The notes under the pieces are model-generated. The model was not told the DNA's origin. It ran no database searches and was given only the letters and a program-made list of their open reading frames with translations. This document shows positions 1 through 10,574 of a DNA stretch of 64,000 nucleotides, piece after piece. A program made the position numbers and the translations under genes. Every line of letters starts with the position of its first letter. Positions within the stretch are counted from its first letter, which is position 1. Origin of the DNA: Pinus tabuliformis (taxonomy: Eukaryota; Streptophyta; Pinopsida; Pinales; Pinaceae); assembly GCA_031772625.1 (NCBI GenBank), contig CM062817.1, positions 891,050,184 to 891,114,183 of the forward strand, written 5' to 3'.

Positions 1-51
1 GTTTCTCAAATCAAAGTATCAATCAAAAGAGAAATCAATTAAATCCATGGA

Positions 52-70
52 TTCCCCAGTTGAGTCGCCA
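52..70 (-). promoter_or_regulatory. Primer binding site of LTR element E (Arg-type)
   Basis: On the minus strand this reads TGGCGACTCAACTGGGGAA, three bases inside the end of an LTR that begins at 74. It closely matches the site at 21270-21288 in element A. The TGGCGACTC start fits the 3' end of a tRNA-Arg, as described for Ogre/Tat-type gypsy elements; the tRNA assignment is from family knowledge and was not computed. The element body therefore lies to the left, outside the window. Confidence 0.7.
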
Positions 71-73
71 TTT

Positions 74-1107
74 TGTCATGCGGAAAGAGTCAATTTTGCG
101 GACAAAACCGACCTCCCTAGAAACTAAGGCATTTCTAGTGACAAACAAAACAATCAAGCACTATCTTTCCCTAAATATGCATTTAAAATAAAAGCAACTA
201 GGTGTTTAAGGCTTACCTTTAGTCCAACGCTGTTTGTAGCAGCCAAGCCTCTTGGATCCAGATGAGCTCCTCTCCTTGAAACCTGCATACAAAAACAAGC
301 AAACGATTACATAGCACCTGAATAACTCATTTAGTAAAACATATTCATCATAAATACCAAGGAGTTTATGAAACAAATTATATATAACAACTTGTTGAGA
401 AAAATGAACTTAATTGTATTAATTGGAAACAAGAGAAACCTTACAACCAGTGCCTTGGTGTTGTGCAGGTCCCTCCTAGGGTCCAGCAAGAGTTCTCCTC
501 TACTTTGATCAGCTCACCCACTTCCAAATGAAGCTAAGAAAGGAATGTGATCTATCCTCTCAAGCTCTATAAGGGAGTCCTAATTTCAGCAGCATCTACC
601 CTTAGGAATGTTCAACTTTCAACCTCCCTTGCCTCTGGCCCAATGCCTGTATTTATAATGCTTTGGAGGAAGTTAAACAGGTCCACCATCAATGGGATAA
701 GCCCCTCTTTCAAAGGGATAACTCCCCTCTTCATGGGATAAGTTCCTCTTTCATTGGTATGCATGAACCATCTGGAGGTGCTCAATACACGTCAAACTAT
801 CTTCTAGAATGCTCAAGAATCGACCGCAAGTAAGTTTTTTGAAGTAAAACTTGCGCCTTTTGACTTTTATAGGGGTACACACCCACCCCTTTATAGACAG
901 AGCGTACAAGTACGCAGGTATTATGTACTTGAGGTGCGTGCCCACAGGTAAGAGCAAGAGAAAGTGCGGAACCAGAGTTATATTGATTTTTTAAAGGCTT
1001 TCTCTCTTTTTTGGAGTTTAACATGAGGAGCAGAGGTATAAGACTTGCCAAGGAGGATAGTATGGTTATTGATGGAGCCATACTGACTGCAAATAGTCAT
1101 GGTGACA
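74..1107 (-). repeat. Candidate LTR of element E
   Basis: The LTR begins TGTCATGCGG directly beside the primer site. The most likely other end is ...GGTGACA at 1107, which gives TGTCA/TGACA ends and a length of about 1,034 bp, close to the 1,037 bp LTRs of element A. The right end is inferred, because the partner LTR and the target duplication are outside the window. There is no coding signal; the small reading frames inside look fortuitous. Confidence 0.5.
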
Positions 1108-4100
1108 AATTTTAGTGTAACAGCAACTACATAATACCTTGGACTTTTTCCCTCTAGAACTATGCAGTGGTAAACCTAAAGCCTAAATCCCTCATCCTGA
1201 CCCCTTGAGCCCCTCAGATGTGTAGTCATCTTTCCTTGGCAAGCCTGAACTATGCATTGCATAGTTTCAAGGCTTAGTCCTTGCCCTTAACCTCCTAAGC
1301 TACACAATTGTGCAATCCTTGAGCCTACGTCTCATCCTGCCACCTGGTTCCAACTCAGTTAATGGATTATCATGAAGCATGTTATACTAGGGGTTTATCA
1401 GACTGACGTCGTATTTTCATGAATGGATTTTAGTTGAAAGTACCATTTCATGCCATGACAGGGTGAGAATGAAGGAGACCCTGCTAGAGGACACCTTTGT
1501 ATCTACAAAGACAAGTTGATCAATCAAGAGAAGACAAAGGGATACCAGATTGTGACAACAACTGGAAATCAATATTACATTGAAGACTCCCTATTTTCAT
1601 GCCTCAAGAATGAGGAAGGGAAACCACATGCACCATCACTCAAGAAGTCTCAAAGATAGCAGTAGAAAGAGTGACTTGACATTGCTACATAATTATGTAG
1701 TCCATGTCATCAATGTCTTGTCAAGGTGTCATGTCATCATTAGCCACATCATTTATGGATTATGTAATTTCATTGTATCAGAAATATAATGTAAAGAGGA
1801 TGTCCAAGAGACATGTATATAGTGTGAAAAGTAATGTAGGAGTCGAAAGGTCATAGAAAAGTCAAACAGACATGAGGCTAGTCCAAGAGTCACAAGGGAG
1901 GTGAATGATCACCCCATTTGTTATATATACACCCTAATATCTCATGTAAAGGACTTTTCACCTTGGATCCTCCTACGAGGCATTAGAGAGGAAAATAGTT
2001 CTTTGGAGGAAGAAGTGATTGCTATAACACTCCACTACTGTAGCTAGTGGTGTTCATTGTACCGATGTATCATTGAACTTTTGCTTAATTTTCAAAGCTC
2101 ACTAAGCCAACACACTTTCATGTGTATGTCGTAAATATTGTAAGATTGTTCTTTTAAAGTTTGTGATGTATGTTATTTTCATCTATACTAAGGAATTTGA
2201 ACTATTTCAGTGGCTTTGGTACTTATCTTGTTGAAGGTGTGTTGTACGTGTTTTAACAATTGTTTCTTCTATGTGAACTATTTAGCTAGTTTTCGAATGA
2301 TTCATTCATATGTACATGCTCATGTGTCTTTAATATATTAGTACTATTAATTGCATTTTAAAGGTTCACTTTTCTCTCCCCTTTCGGTAGAAGAACCTTG
2401 ATACATTCCACAGTTGAACATTTCGCAAGGAATATTCACTTGCTAATCCGAAAGCACCTATACATTGCTCTCTTTTGTTGAAATTTATAGCTAAGGAAAA
2501 TATATAAGAACATATGGCAGCTAGACCTTAGTTTCGGAAGGGCTCCCACACCAATGGTGCAAAGTCTAATTGGAAACTTTTTTCAGGGAGACCCCTTTGG
2601 TTGACAGATTTTCAGCATCGTCAACAACACCTTAGTTCTAAGCGATTAGATACATTGGTCAAGTGTCTAATCTATAGCATTGTGTGTGTTGTGATTCTTC
2701 ATGTCATTTTGATATCTTCCATGCACCTTTGTGTATATATAATTATGAATATCTCCCTAGTTAAGAGGGAGTGTTAAATAATGTAACTAGTGTCAGTGTT
2801 CATAATTGTATTTTAGTCATCATGTAAAAATAAATTTTATTGTAAAAGAAAAATTATTTTGAAGCATGGGTTTCATGCTCTTTTATTTATTTTATAGTTC
2901 ATAACCTCCATTGAAGGATTTTAGGTTTTTTCATAAGTCATAAGAATCATTGTCACATTTATTAGACCCTTCTTGAGATTTTGTATCATGTAAATAAAAT
3001 ATTTTTTGAGTCAAAAATGTCATTTGTCACCTCCTCACCAAGTCGGCCCTATCCTGATGAAGTCTGCCTATATTAGGCCTATTCGAACCAGGAGAAGCAG
3101 TATCAATAGAAGTGGATCTCAACCTATTTGGCATCATCTCATTCACAAGTTCGATCTACAATTCAAGGACAATAAAAAGAAGAGAAAAGTAAGGAGAAGG
3201 AGGATTGAAGCTGAGAAATACCAAATCAAAGTTCTTGGGCATCTCTCTCTCTCTCTCATGTGAAAATTTTCTAGGTTTTATGGGCAAATTGTAGGGGCTG
3301 AAATTTTTGAAGTAGCTACAGGTATGAAATTATGATGCTGGGGGGTCGAAATTTTGGATTGAAGCTGCATTTGAGAAGTTGACACTTGGATACTTTGGCA
3401 AAGTTCATCTACTTGAAGGAAGGGTTGACTTGGTGATTAGAGAAGGTCTTTGTCTAGATCAAAAATTTCTTGGATTATCTTATTTAAATGTACTATTGGA
3501 AGAGTTTGACTGGGCTTTCCCCGAGATATGGGTTTTTCCCTGGTTGAGTGCCTATATCTTGGGTTCCTTGTTCTTGTGATATTCATACATTTTGATTTGG
3601 TAATTTATTGATGAAAGATAACATAATTAAGAAGTAAAAGAAGCCAACACACATCCCAAGTAATTATCAATAAAAGAGAAAACAAACCCTAATATCTTCA
3701 TGCCTTGATTTCTCAACACAATAGTTTGCAATACAACTATGAAATAAACAAGAATGATACATACCTCTTTTGACCTTAACTTACTGCTTCTTATAAATAT
3801 CTATATCTGATCCTTTGACCTATCTTCAGTTTTACATGTACCAACTTTATTTGAGCAAAGGTGTCTCGATCCTTAAATTATTGCACGAATCACATAAATT
3901 TCTTTGAGTTGCTAGTTTTGTCTTAGCTTCATAGATAGTTCGGCTTCATTGATGTAGTAGTTTCTTCTTTTATGTATAACAACTCCACATACTTTTACCA
4001 CTAATTTCACATACCTTCATATTCCTCCTTTAAAGAGATATTATATTGCTTCTTAAATTAATAAATCTTCTCCTCGGTGATTTGAATTATAAAGTCTCGT

Positions 4101-5514
4101 CCTATAGCTTCAAAGATGATCTATTACAACAAAATGACATGGCTCATATATTTCAACTATTCGTTCTTTGCATGTATCATGGATATGACAAACACTTGTT
4201 TGCTCCATATATCATAACGGTGACAAAAATTGTTCTACGCATATATTAAATTCCTAATATTCCCAAATAATGATAATTTCTCAAGACTTTGCATGAAGAG
4301 AAACTCACATTATCCTCGAATCCTTCTTGTATTGCAGATAGAAGTAGTATCAAAATTATTAGTTGTTGGACAAACTTTGATCCCTTTAAAGAGGTCACTT
4401 ATTAAAACTCATCCTTCAACCTTGGGCAAGATAGAGTTAGGATTGATTGTTAAGAGGCTTCAAAATTCATTGGGTACTCTTTATCTTCCTCCATAAATCA
4501 CATAGAATATTGTAAATTGTAATGTTGTTGAAGGCTGAGATATCTTGTATGGTAAGAGTAGTTGTTTGGTATCATTATGAATGATTGTGTTTGTATCTTG
4601 TATTAAAACATTTTTGTCTTCTTGTAACTTGCATCATAATTTCTCTCCTATGGCTTGCACCATTGTAGAGTTAATAGCCTTCTTTGTAAGATTTCTATAC
4701 TTTTGATATTCTTTATATATTTTTTCATGTTTGTTGCCTTCCTCAAAGATGTATATACAACAATGTTTTAATTTCCTCATAGATGAATTGTCTTAGAGAT
4801 ATAACGAAATTCTTCTTTAGATTTTCTATAGAGTTATAAAGAGATTATACTTCATACCTTTATATAAGTTCTATATTTTTCATGTAACAAAAACACATGT
4901 ATGTTTGCCACATAATTCGCATAGTAGAATCACACAAAAATAAAATAATATTTGTCCTTCTAATCCACTTGAGCGAGGGATTAATTATGACTTCTGTACT
5001 ATTGAAACTTAGGATATCCATAGGAGAAGGTGCTTCTGAAATTTTTGTCATTACGTACCTCTAAAACATGTTTAGCACAATTAGTTATGCCACAAATACT
5101 CACAAGAAATATGCCACAGAGATTGTAAAAAGTCACCACAGAAATTCAAATTGTTTCATAGGTTCGTATAATTTTCATCACACGTTTGGATCTTCAAAAG
5201 TAGAAATAATTCACATGTCACAAAAAGAAGGTATCATTGAAATTCGTATGCCAAAATTTTTTTGGATTTGTTCGCAAGTACAGATATAACATATATACTC
5301 CTTGACTTTTCCCTTGTAAACACTTGAGATTTTTTAATGTAGATTGTACATATAAAATTCTTACCAAACTTTGAAAATGGATTCAAAGAGACTTATTAGA
5401 GTTTTTAGGCCTTCCTTCATGTACCTTTCCATTGAAGAGAGAGAAGAGATAGGTATTTAAAAGATGTCTTCAATTGTGCCAACAATTTGTGATCTTCATG
5501 TTGCCTTCCTATAA
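1108..5514. other. Gene-free decayed repeat DNA
   Basis: No reading frame here resembles a known protein and none exceeds about 90 codons. Visible scraps are a TATA-like stretch (TATATATACACC near 1922), a purine tract followed by TGTTAAATAATG at about 2768-2785 that looks like a polypurine tract and LTR start of a plus-strand element, and a short CT microsatellite near 3241-3257. I see no tRNA or rRNA gene. The stretch reads as old, fragmented transposon sequence. Confidence 0.5.
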
Positions 5515-5531
5515 CCTTAGTTATGATACCA
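5515..5531 (-). promoter_or_regulatory. Copia-type primer binding site (tRNA-iMet-like)
   Basis: On the minus strand the sequence is TGGTATCATAACTAAGG, directly preceded by ...TTTCAACA, a typical LTR end. TGGTATCA is the usual start of the initiator-Met primer site in plant Ty1/copia and some Ty3/gypsy elements. It marks the inner edge of an LTR that extends rightwards from 5532. Confidence 0.55.
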
Positions 5532-6195
5532 TGTTGAAATTTTGATTGAAGATAGAATTTATTATCATGGTAATTAATTTTAATCATCTACATATTTACT
5601 TTCCAATTAGTTTTCACTTCATTCATTAAATCATCAAGAATTTACACAAATACAATGCACAAAAAGAAGGAGACACAAGAAATTAGGTTCCAAGCCAGGG
5701 AAAAACCCCACAAGGGGGAAAACCCAACAATTATTTCTTTATAGCTTCTTCATCAACAAGAGAAATCCAAGTCAAAATCAAACAATGATCCAAGTGCCAG
5801 ATCATCCCTTCACAAAGCAACAGTTCACATGAAGTCTGAAATAAATTTATCCAATAGATGTCATGATTATGTCCACTGAAGAGTCCACAATTTTTTTCAT
5901 ACAATGCAAAATATTTGTCCACGACAGAATCCTAAATTTCATCCTTTATTTCAGCTTAATAATAATAGAGATAAAACCAAAAAGTCTTCACATGAACAAT
6001 GCCTTAGAATTTTGGATATGCCTCACAATTCAGACTTTTGTGTCTCGAAATTTTTTATATCCATGTCTCAGAATTCAGAACTGTGTGCCTCAGAACTCAA
6101 ACTTCTCTACCTCAAAACTCAAAGTACTCTACCTCAGAATATCATCGAATGATTAAAAAATGATGGAAGTTTGGTTACAATATATAGTTTTTTCC
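5532..6195 (-). repeat. Candidate copia-type LTR fragment
   Basis: It begins TGTTGAAAT on the plus strand, next to the minus-strand primer site. Around 5699-5730 the minus strand carries the alternating pyrimidine tract and CCCC/TTTT blocks commonly seen near the end of copia LTRs. The right end cannot be fixed: the sequence runs into a minisatellite and then into element A. The partner LTR was not found. Confidence 0.35.
6001..6146. repeat. 22-bp minisatellite
   Basis: About seven diverged copies of a roughly 22-bp unit with core GCCTCAGAACTCAAACTTCT lie head to tail. Several start GCCTCA or GTCTCA and run into AATTCAGA or AACTCAAA. The array ends about 55 bp before the left end of element A. 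Confidence 0.7.
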
Positions 6196-6200
6196 ATATG

Positions 6201-7237
6201 TGTTATCAGGAAAACTAGTGTCTATGCAGAGCTGCTAGTCCCACTAAGGCTGGTAGCTACCTTAGAAACAAACAAACTAAAAACTACTTTCATTTTCCTT
6301 TATGAGAAATAGATAAGAGAAGAATAAGGAGACCAACCTCTGTCTTGCGCTTTGTTCCTTGCTCGATTCCTCTCTCTTCTGATAGGTCTTTGCCACTCGC
6401 TTCCTTGTCTACCTAGCTTCAAAGAGTACCTATAGAATCAAAGTAGCATAGCACTATCCAAGAACATAGATCTATTATCATAAACAATATAGGACCAGAT
6501 GTATATTGACCACACAAATGCATAAATCATCGATCATACAAGAATGTGGACGAAAACTTGAATAGCTTTATTGATAATCAAGAAAGAGCAAAGAGGATTA
6601 CAACCAATTGTTCTGACCCAGCATCATCCTCTCAGCAAGAAAGCCCTTCTTCACCTCATGAAAATCTTAGATCACCCAACATTATGATATTGCACCCAGA
6701 AACCAACATCACTTCCTTACAAGATACAAAATTCCAGCCTCTGGATCTCTGGGATGAGGGATCCATATATAGATGTTTGCAAGGGGAATGAGTTAGCTTT
6801 TGAGATTTGATTAATGTTCTCTCTCTAATAGTTCTTGATTCCACTTGGAGATTGATGATCTCTTACTCTTCCCTAGTCGAATGCAGAGAGGCAAGTGTCA
6901 CAGGAGAAGTTTCTGGAAGATTCCATGCTCCTCCACCTTGCGGATTGACCTGCCATTTGTCCACTCTCGCCCATCGCACCCCATAGAAGGGCTCTTCAAC
7001 ATGCATCGCACCTACTGTGTTATTCAAGTGGGATGCAACGCACTTTGACTATGGAGCAGGTGAAATGGTCCAGTTTTGACCAGTTCTAAGTAGTTTTTCA
7101 TGGAGAACTTCTGGGAGATGCTGTAATCAGTTGACCTTGTTCTTTTAGGGGTTGGAAAAACACCTTTAGGGACTTAGGAGCCCTTAGTTTATGGACATTT
7201 ATGATTGGGGTTGTAGTGCCCAAAAGTGTCTATAACA
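6201..7237 (-). repeat. Element A 3' LTR (left copy)
   Basis: It starts TGTTATCAGG and ends CTATAACA. On the minus strand a TATA-like CTATATATGG lies at 6764-6772. An 81-codon frame at 6546-6791 is present in both LTRs only because the LTRs are copies. The first 130 bp differ from the right LTR at about five positions. Confidence 0.93.
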
Positions 7238-7254
7238 GTTGCCCCCTAAAGCAT
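7238..7254 (-). promoter_or_regulatory. Polypurine tract of element A
   Basis: On the minus strand the bases just before the LTR are TTTAGGGGGCAAC, then the LTR start TGTTATA. A G-rich run ending in GGGGGCAAC before the LTR suits the plus-strand primer of Tat/Ogre-like elements. This confirms the minus-strand orientation. Confidence 0.65.
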
Positions 7255-8319
7255 GAGGTCGTTAATCTTTTAATATCGGGTGAAATGCTTTATCATGAGG
7301 ATACAAAGTTTTTTCAAGCTGGAAGGCGACCTGTAATAAGATACAATACAATACATTATCTTCATAATATTTTCATGATCTAGCTGAGGCGGGCATTCCC
7401 ATGCTCAGCTTTATAAATTCATTTTCATGTACATAGGATAGACAATCGTCTGAGTGTAGACTGATGATTCTGGTAGAGCCATCATCCCTTAGATTGGATG
7501 ATTATCTGTGCAGCAATGATGTACATTTTATGCCTTTATTTTCCTGAATATATATCGCAACCCGGATGGATGAAACTAGATCCGGGGTCTTCAATCTCGT
7601 TCGATCTTCACTCAAAGTACAAGTCGATCCATGTGAGAGATGTTCTGGAGTCGAACATGGAAAGACATCGCCTGATTACCAGCCAATGATGTAAGTTGTT
7701 AACAGGCGCGAGAGGAATCACCAATAATATGATGACCCTCAAGGTACTGCAGTACAATTCACGTGGTGTAAATAAGGGACTTGGCGTCGAACAACACGCA
7801 AAATCTTTCGGTCGAAGGCCATTGATGTAAACCTGTCACCGGAAGTGAGAGACTTGCCATTGAGGCATGCAAGCTTCAAAGTACTGAAAGGGTTTTTCCT
7901 AGATCGACTTCTTGGATAATGAGCTGATGTCGACAAGAAGCGATCCGTCATAGGAGGGCCTTAGTGAATCCCACATCAATGACATGGAACGGAGCAAATG
8001 ATTTTAATGGAGGTGAAAACGATCTAGTGATATAAGGTTCAGGGTGGCGGTCATGAAAGAATGGAGCGTAAATGTATTATAGTGGGTGAGACACAGGTGA
8101 ATTCTCTGAGCGACTTCTCTTGAACATATCGGCGACACTGACATGATGGATTGGTAGCATTAACCCCAAATGTGGATGGTGTGATGGAATCATGGTGATG
8201 TGACCAGTGAATGGAACAACCCAACCCGACTCGGATGCGGAGTGAAAGTGTCATGTTCAAGAGCGACTTGCTACCAACAAAGTTTCTTCAAGTTTTCTTC
8301 CCAATTTTTCCCCAGTCAT

Positions 8320-9190
8320 TGTTGACCAATACCTCTTTATTTTTGTCAAGCTTGAGGAGGATAACATATGCTTGTTCTATAATTTTCCCTTCGGGCAAAC
8401 CCATCGCTATGTTTTAATGAGCCTAGCGATAGTGAAACTCGTTCTTGTCTGTTATGGACAAGTTTGTCGTTATTAGGTTTTAATGAGTTTAACGACAAAG
8501 ATAACTCGGTCCTTTTCAATTTTAGAGAGTCTGAAAAGGGACGTAAAGGAAACTCCAAAAGTCCTTTTTTATCACATAATCACTTGAGTCCGAAAAAGTA
8601 TAAAGCAATACAAAAGGGTTGAATTTTCGGTAATTTTAACGAGCCGAACAAAATAAGCGCTCGATATTTTTGTGTAATAATCCCTCAGGTCCAAAAAGAT
8701 TAAAATCTAAAGGAGGGTAGCACTTCCGGTCACTTTAATGAGATGGAGAGGCCAATGGCTTGACAATCTTTTCATATTTTACGAGTCAGTTGAAAAGAGC
8801 TTAAAGGAGACTCGTTTTTGAGGAATGAGTGATAGATTCAGGTAGCAGCTGATTCCAAGTAAGGTTTGGAATTTTCCAATCATGGCAGTGTCACAAGGAT
8901 GGCTAACAGGATCAGTCTTTGCAACTGTTCCTCAAAACGGGTAAACAATCAAGTGGAGGTGAATGATCGGCCAATACAGAGTGGAGGTGATGATGAGAAC
9001 ATGACCAAGGCTTCAAAGGCTGAAGTACTACATTCACGATGGTTATTTACCGGAAATTGGTTCATTTTTTAATGAGCTTAAAAGTTCGGGAAACACTTTC
9101 TCATTACTTATGTTTATTTTTTAACAAGCTTGAATTCCGCATTAAAATTGCTCGATGCGGGTTTATTTTTTAACGAGCTTGAACCCTATA
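8320..9190. repeat. Diverged interspersed motif array in element A
   Basis: A motif close to TTTTTAAYGAGCYTGAA recurs about every 45-60 bp, for example near 8411, 8475, 8633, 9065, 9118 and 9168. Copies also occur at 15592, 15646, 19640, 19685 and 19730, so the motif occurs near both ends of the internal region. No coding function is evident. Confidence 0.65.
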
Positions 9191-9192
9191 GT

Positions 9193-9211
9193 AACACTGC
9201 TCGTGATAAGT
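9193..9211 (+). repeat. LINE target-site duplication, left copy
   Basis: AACACTGCTCGTGATAAGT is repeated exactly at 15403-15421. The 19-bp length is typical of target-primed reverse transcription. Confidence 0.95.
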
Positions 9212-9288
9212 GATGTGTAACTATAATGTAAATGGAACGCGCGCGCTCCTCTCTGCGGCTAGGTCAAACGCTCTGAACCGACGCCGCC

Positions 9289-10530
9289 ATGGGAGCTCCT
9301 GGGGGCGGAGAGGCTTCTCCCCCCCCGCCATCCTCTTCAGCAGACGCATTCAGGAAACTGCTGTCTCAGAAAGGAAGGAAACGAACCCTGCCTGAGGTCC
9401 CAACATTTATTAAAAAACTCAAAGAAATACCTGAAATCGATCTGCCAGAAGAACATCCGATTAAAATTGCTCTCGCTTTGGCCGATAGAGGGCTGGTCGG
9501 GCAATTTATGGGTAGATGGCCTACAGCAAAATCAACAGATGAATGGGTCCAACGAAATTGGAGGCCCTTACTTTCAAACAGTGTGATCAGCTACCCTGTC
9601 GGTAGAGGTTTCTTCATCTTCGAATTCACTACCAAGGAGGATCGGGATCTGGTGTTCAGAAACGGTCCGTATTTCATGGGGAACCAAGGCCTCTTCCTGA
9701 ACAAATGGACCCCAGACTTCGACCCCTCAGTCGATGTCCCAAAAGAGGTTCCTGTCTGGGTCCGGCTTCCAAATCTGCCAATACATTGCTGGAGCTATCA
9801 ATCCCTTCAAAAAATTGGAAACGGGCTGGGTCGATTCATAGATAAAGCAGATAACAGAGGTCAATACACCTGCGCAAGAATATGCGTGGAAGTCGACTTG
9901 GAAGCTGGTCTCCCGGAAGCCGTTAAGCTATCAGTTGGAGATTGGCACCACTACCAGAAACTGGACTACGAGCAACTGCCATTTAAGTGCAGAATCTGTC
10001 ACGAGCATGGCCACTTCCAACGAAACTGTCCTAAAGCACCATCAAAGGACAAGGTGGAAGAAGAAGGATGGAAAGAGATAAAAAAAGGCAAAGCAGTCTC
10101 AAAGTCTGTTGATCATACAAAATCTGGAACAATGGGGGAATCCCAGCCCACCTCTCAGTCCAATCCAATCACAAAAGAAGGCAACCCGTCAGGGGAAAAG
10201 GCGCTTGTAACAGAGAGTCACGAGGAAACGGAAGATCAACCGAACAATCTGGGGAAAAAAAACGAAGAAAGCCCATCCGTTCCTCCAACTATTGCAGATC
10301 AAAGGGGAAACGAAGGAGCAGAGGAACATATTAGCTTAGCTTCTAAATCGGGTGAAGAGTCAGAAGAAAGAGACTCCGAATCAGATGGCTCTCAAATAAC
10401 CCCTATCAAGTCGGCTAGGGGCCGGAAATCTAAGAAGAAACAGAGAGAGGAAAAAACTTATCTGGACGTCCTGCAAGGATCCCAGAAAACCCTCAAAGGA
10501 ATGATGAACACAAGATCCGGACGAAAGTAG
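9289..10530 (+). CDS. LINE ORF1: DUF4283-type RNA-binding protein with zinc knuckle
   Basis: A 413-residue ORF1 protein of a plant LINE, expected to bind the element RNA and form the ribonucleoprotein. Residues about 45-200 match the layout of the plant DUF4283 domain: a block around FMGRWPTAKS, then FIFEFTTKEDRDLVFRNGPY, then VWVRLPNLPIHCW. A CX2CX4HX4C zinc knuckle follows at residues about 234-247 (CRICHEHGHFQRNC). The C-terminal 150 residues are charged, Ser/Glu/Lys-rich and probably disordered. The ATG lies in a strong context (GCCGCCATGG), which supports this start over the short upstream frame at 9210. The frame is intact to TAG at 10528. The DUF4283 call rests on pattern recognition without a profile search. 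Confidence 0.92.
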   Translation: MGAPGGGEASPPPPSSSADAFRKLLSQKGRKRTLPEVPTFIKKLKEIPEIDLPEEHPIKIALALADRGLVGQFMGRWPTAKSTDEWVQRNWRPLLSNSVISYPVGRGFFIFEFTTKEDRDLVFRNGPYFMGNQGLFLNKWTPDFDPSVDVPKEVPVWVRLPNLPIHCWSYQSLQKIGNGLGRFIDKADNRGQYTCARICVEVDLEAGLPEAVKLSVGDWHHYQKLDYEQLPFKCRICHEHGHFQRNCPKAPSKDKVEEEGWKEIKKGKAVSKSVDHTKSGTMGESQPTSQSNPITKEGNPSGEKALVTESHEETEDQPNNLGKKNEESPSVPPTIADQRGNEGAEEHISLASKSGEESEERDSESDGSQITPIKSARGRKSKKKQREEKTYLDVLQGSQKTLKGMMNTRSGRK

Positions 10531-10574
10531 AGCAAGGCTCCAAAAGGAGCCACCTCCTTCCAAACCAGTAAATA

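Noticed and set aside
3006..3263. 85-codon basic ORF near 3.0 kb
   Set aside because: The product is low-complexity and ends in a CT microsatellite. No conserved motif, and the surroundings are decayed repeat DNA.
6546..6791. 81-codon ORF present almost unchanged at 6546-6791 and 21637-21882
   Set aside because: The two copies are the two LTRs of element A; duplication explains the conservation, and the frame is antisense to the element's transcription.
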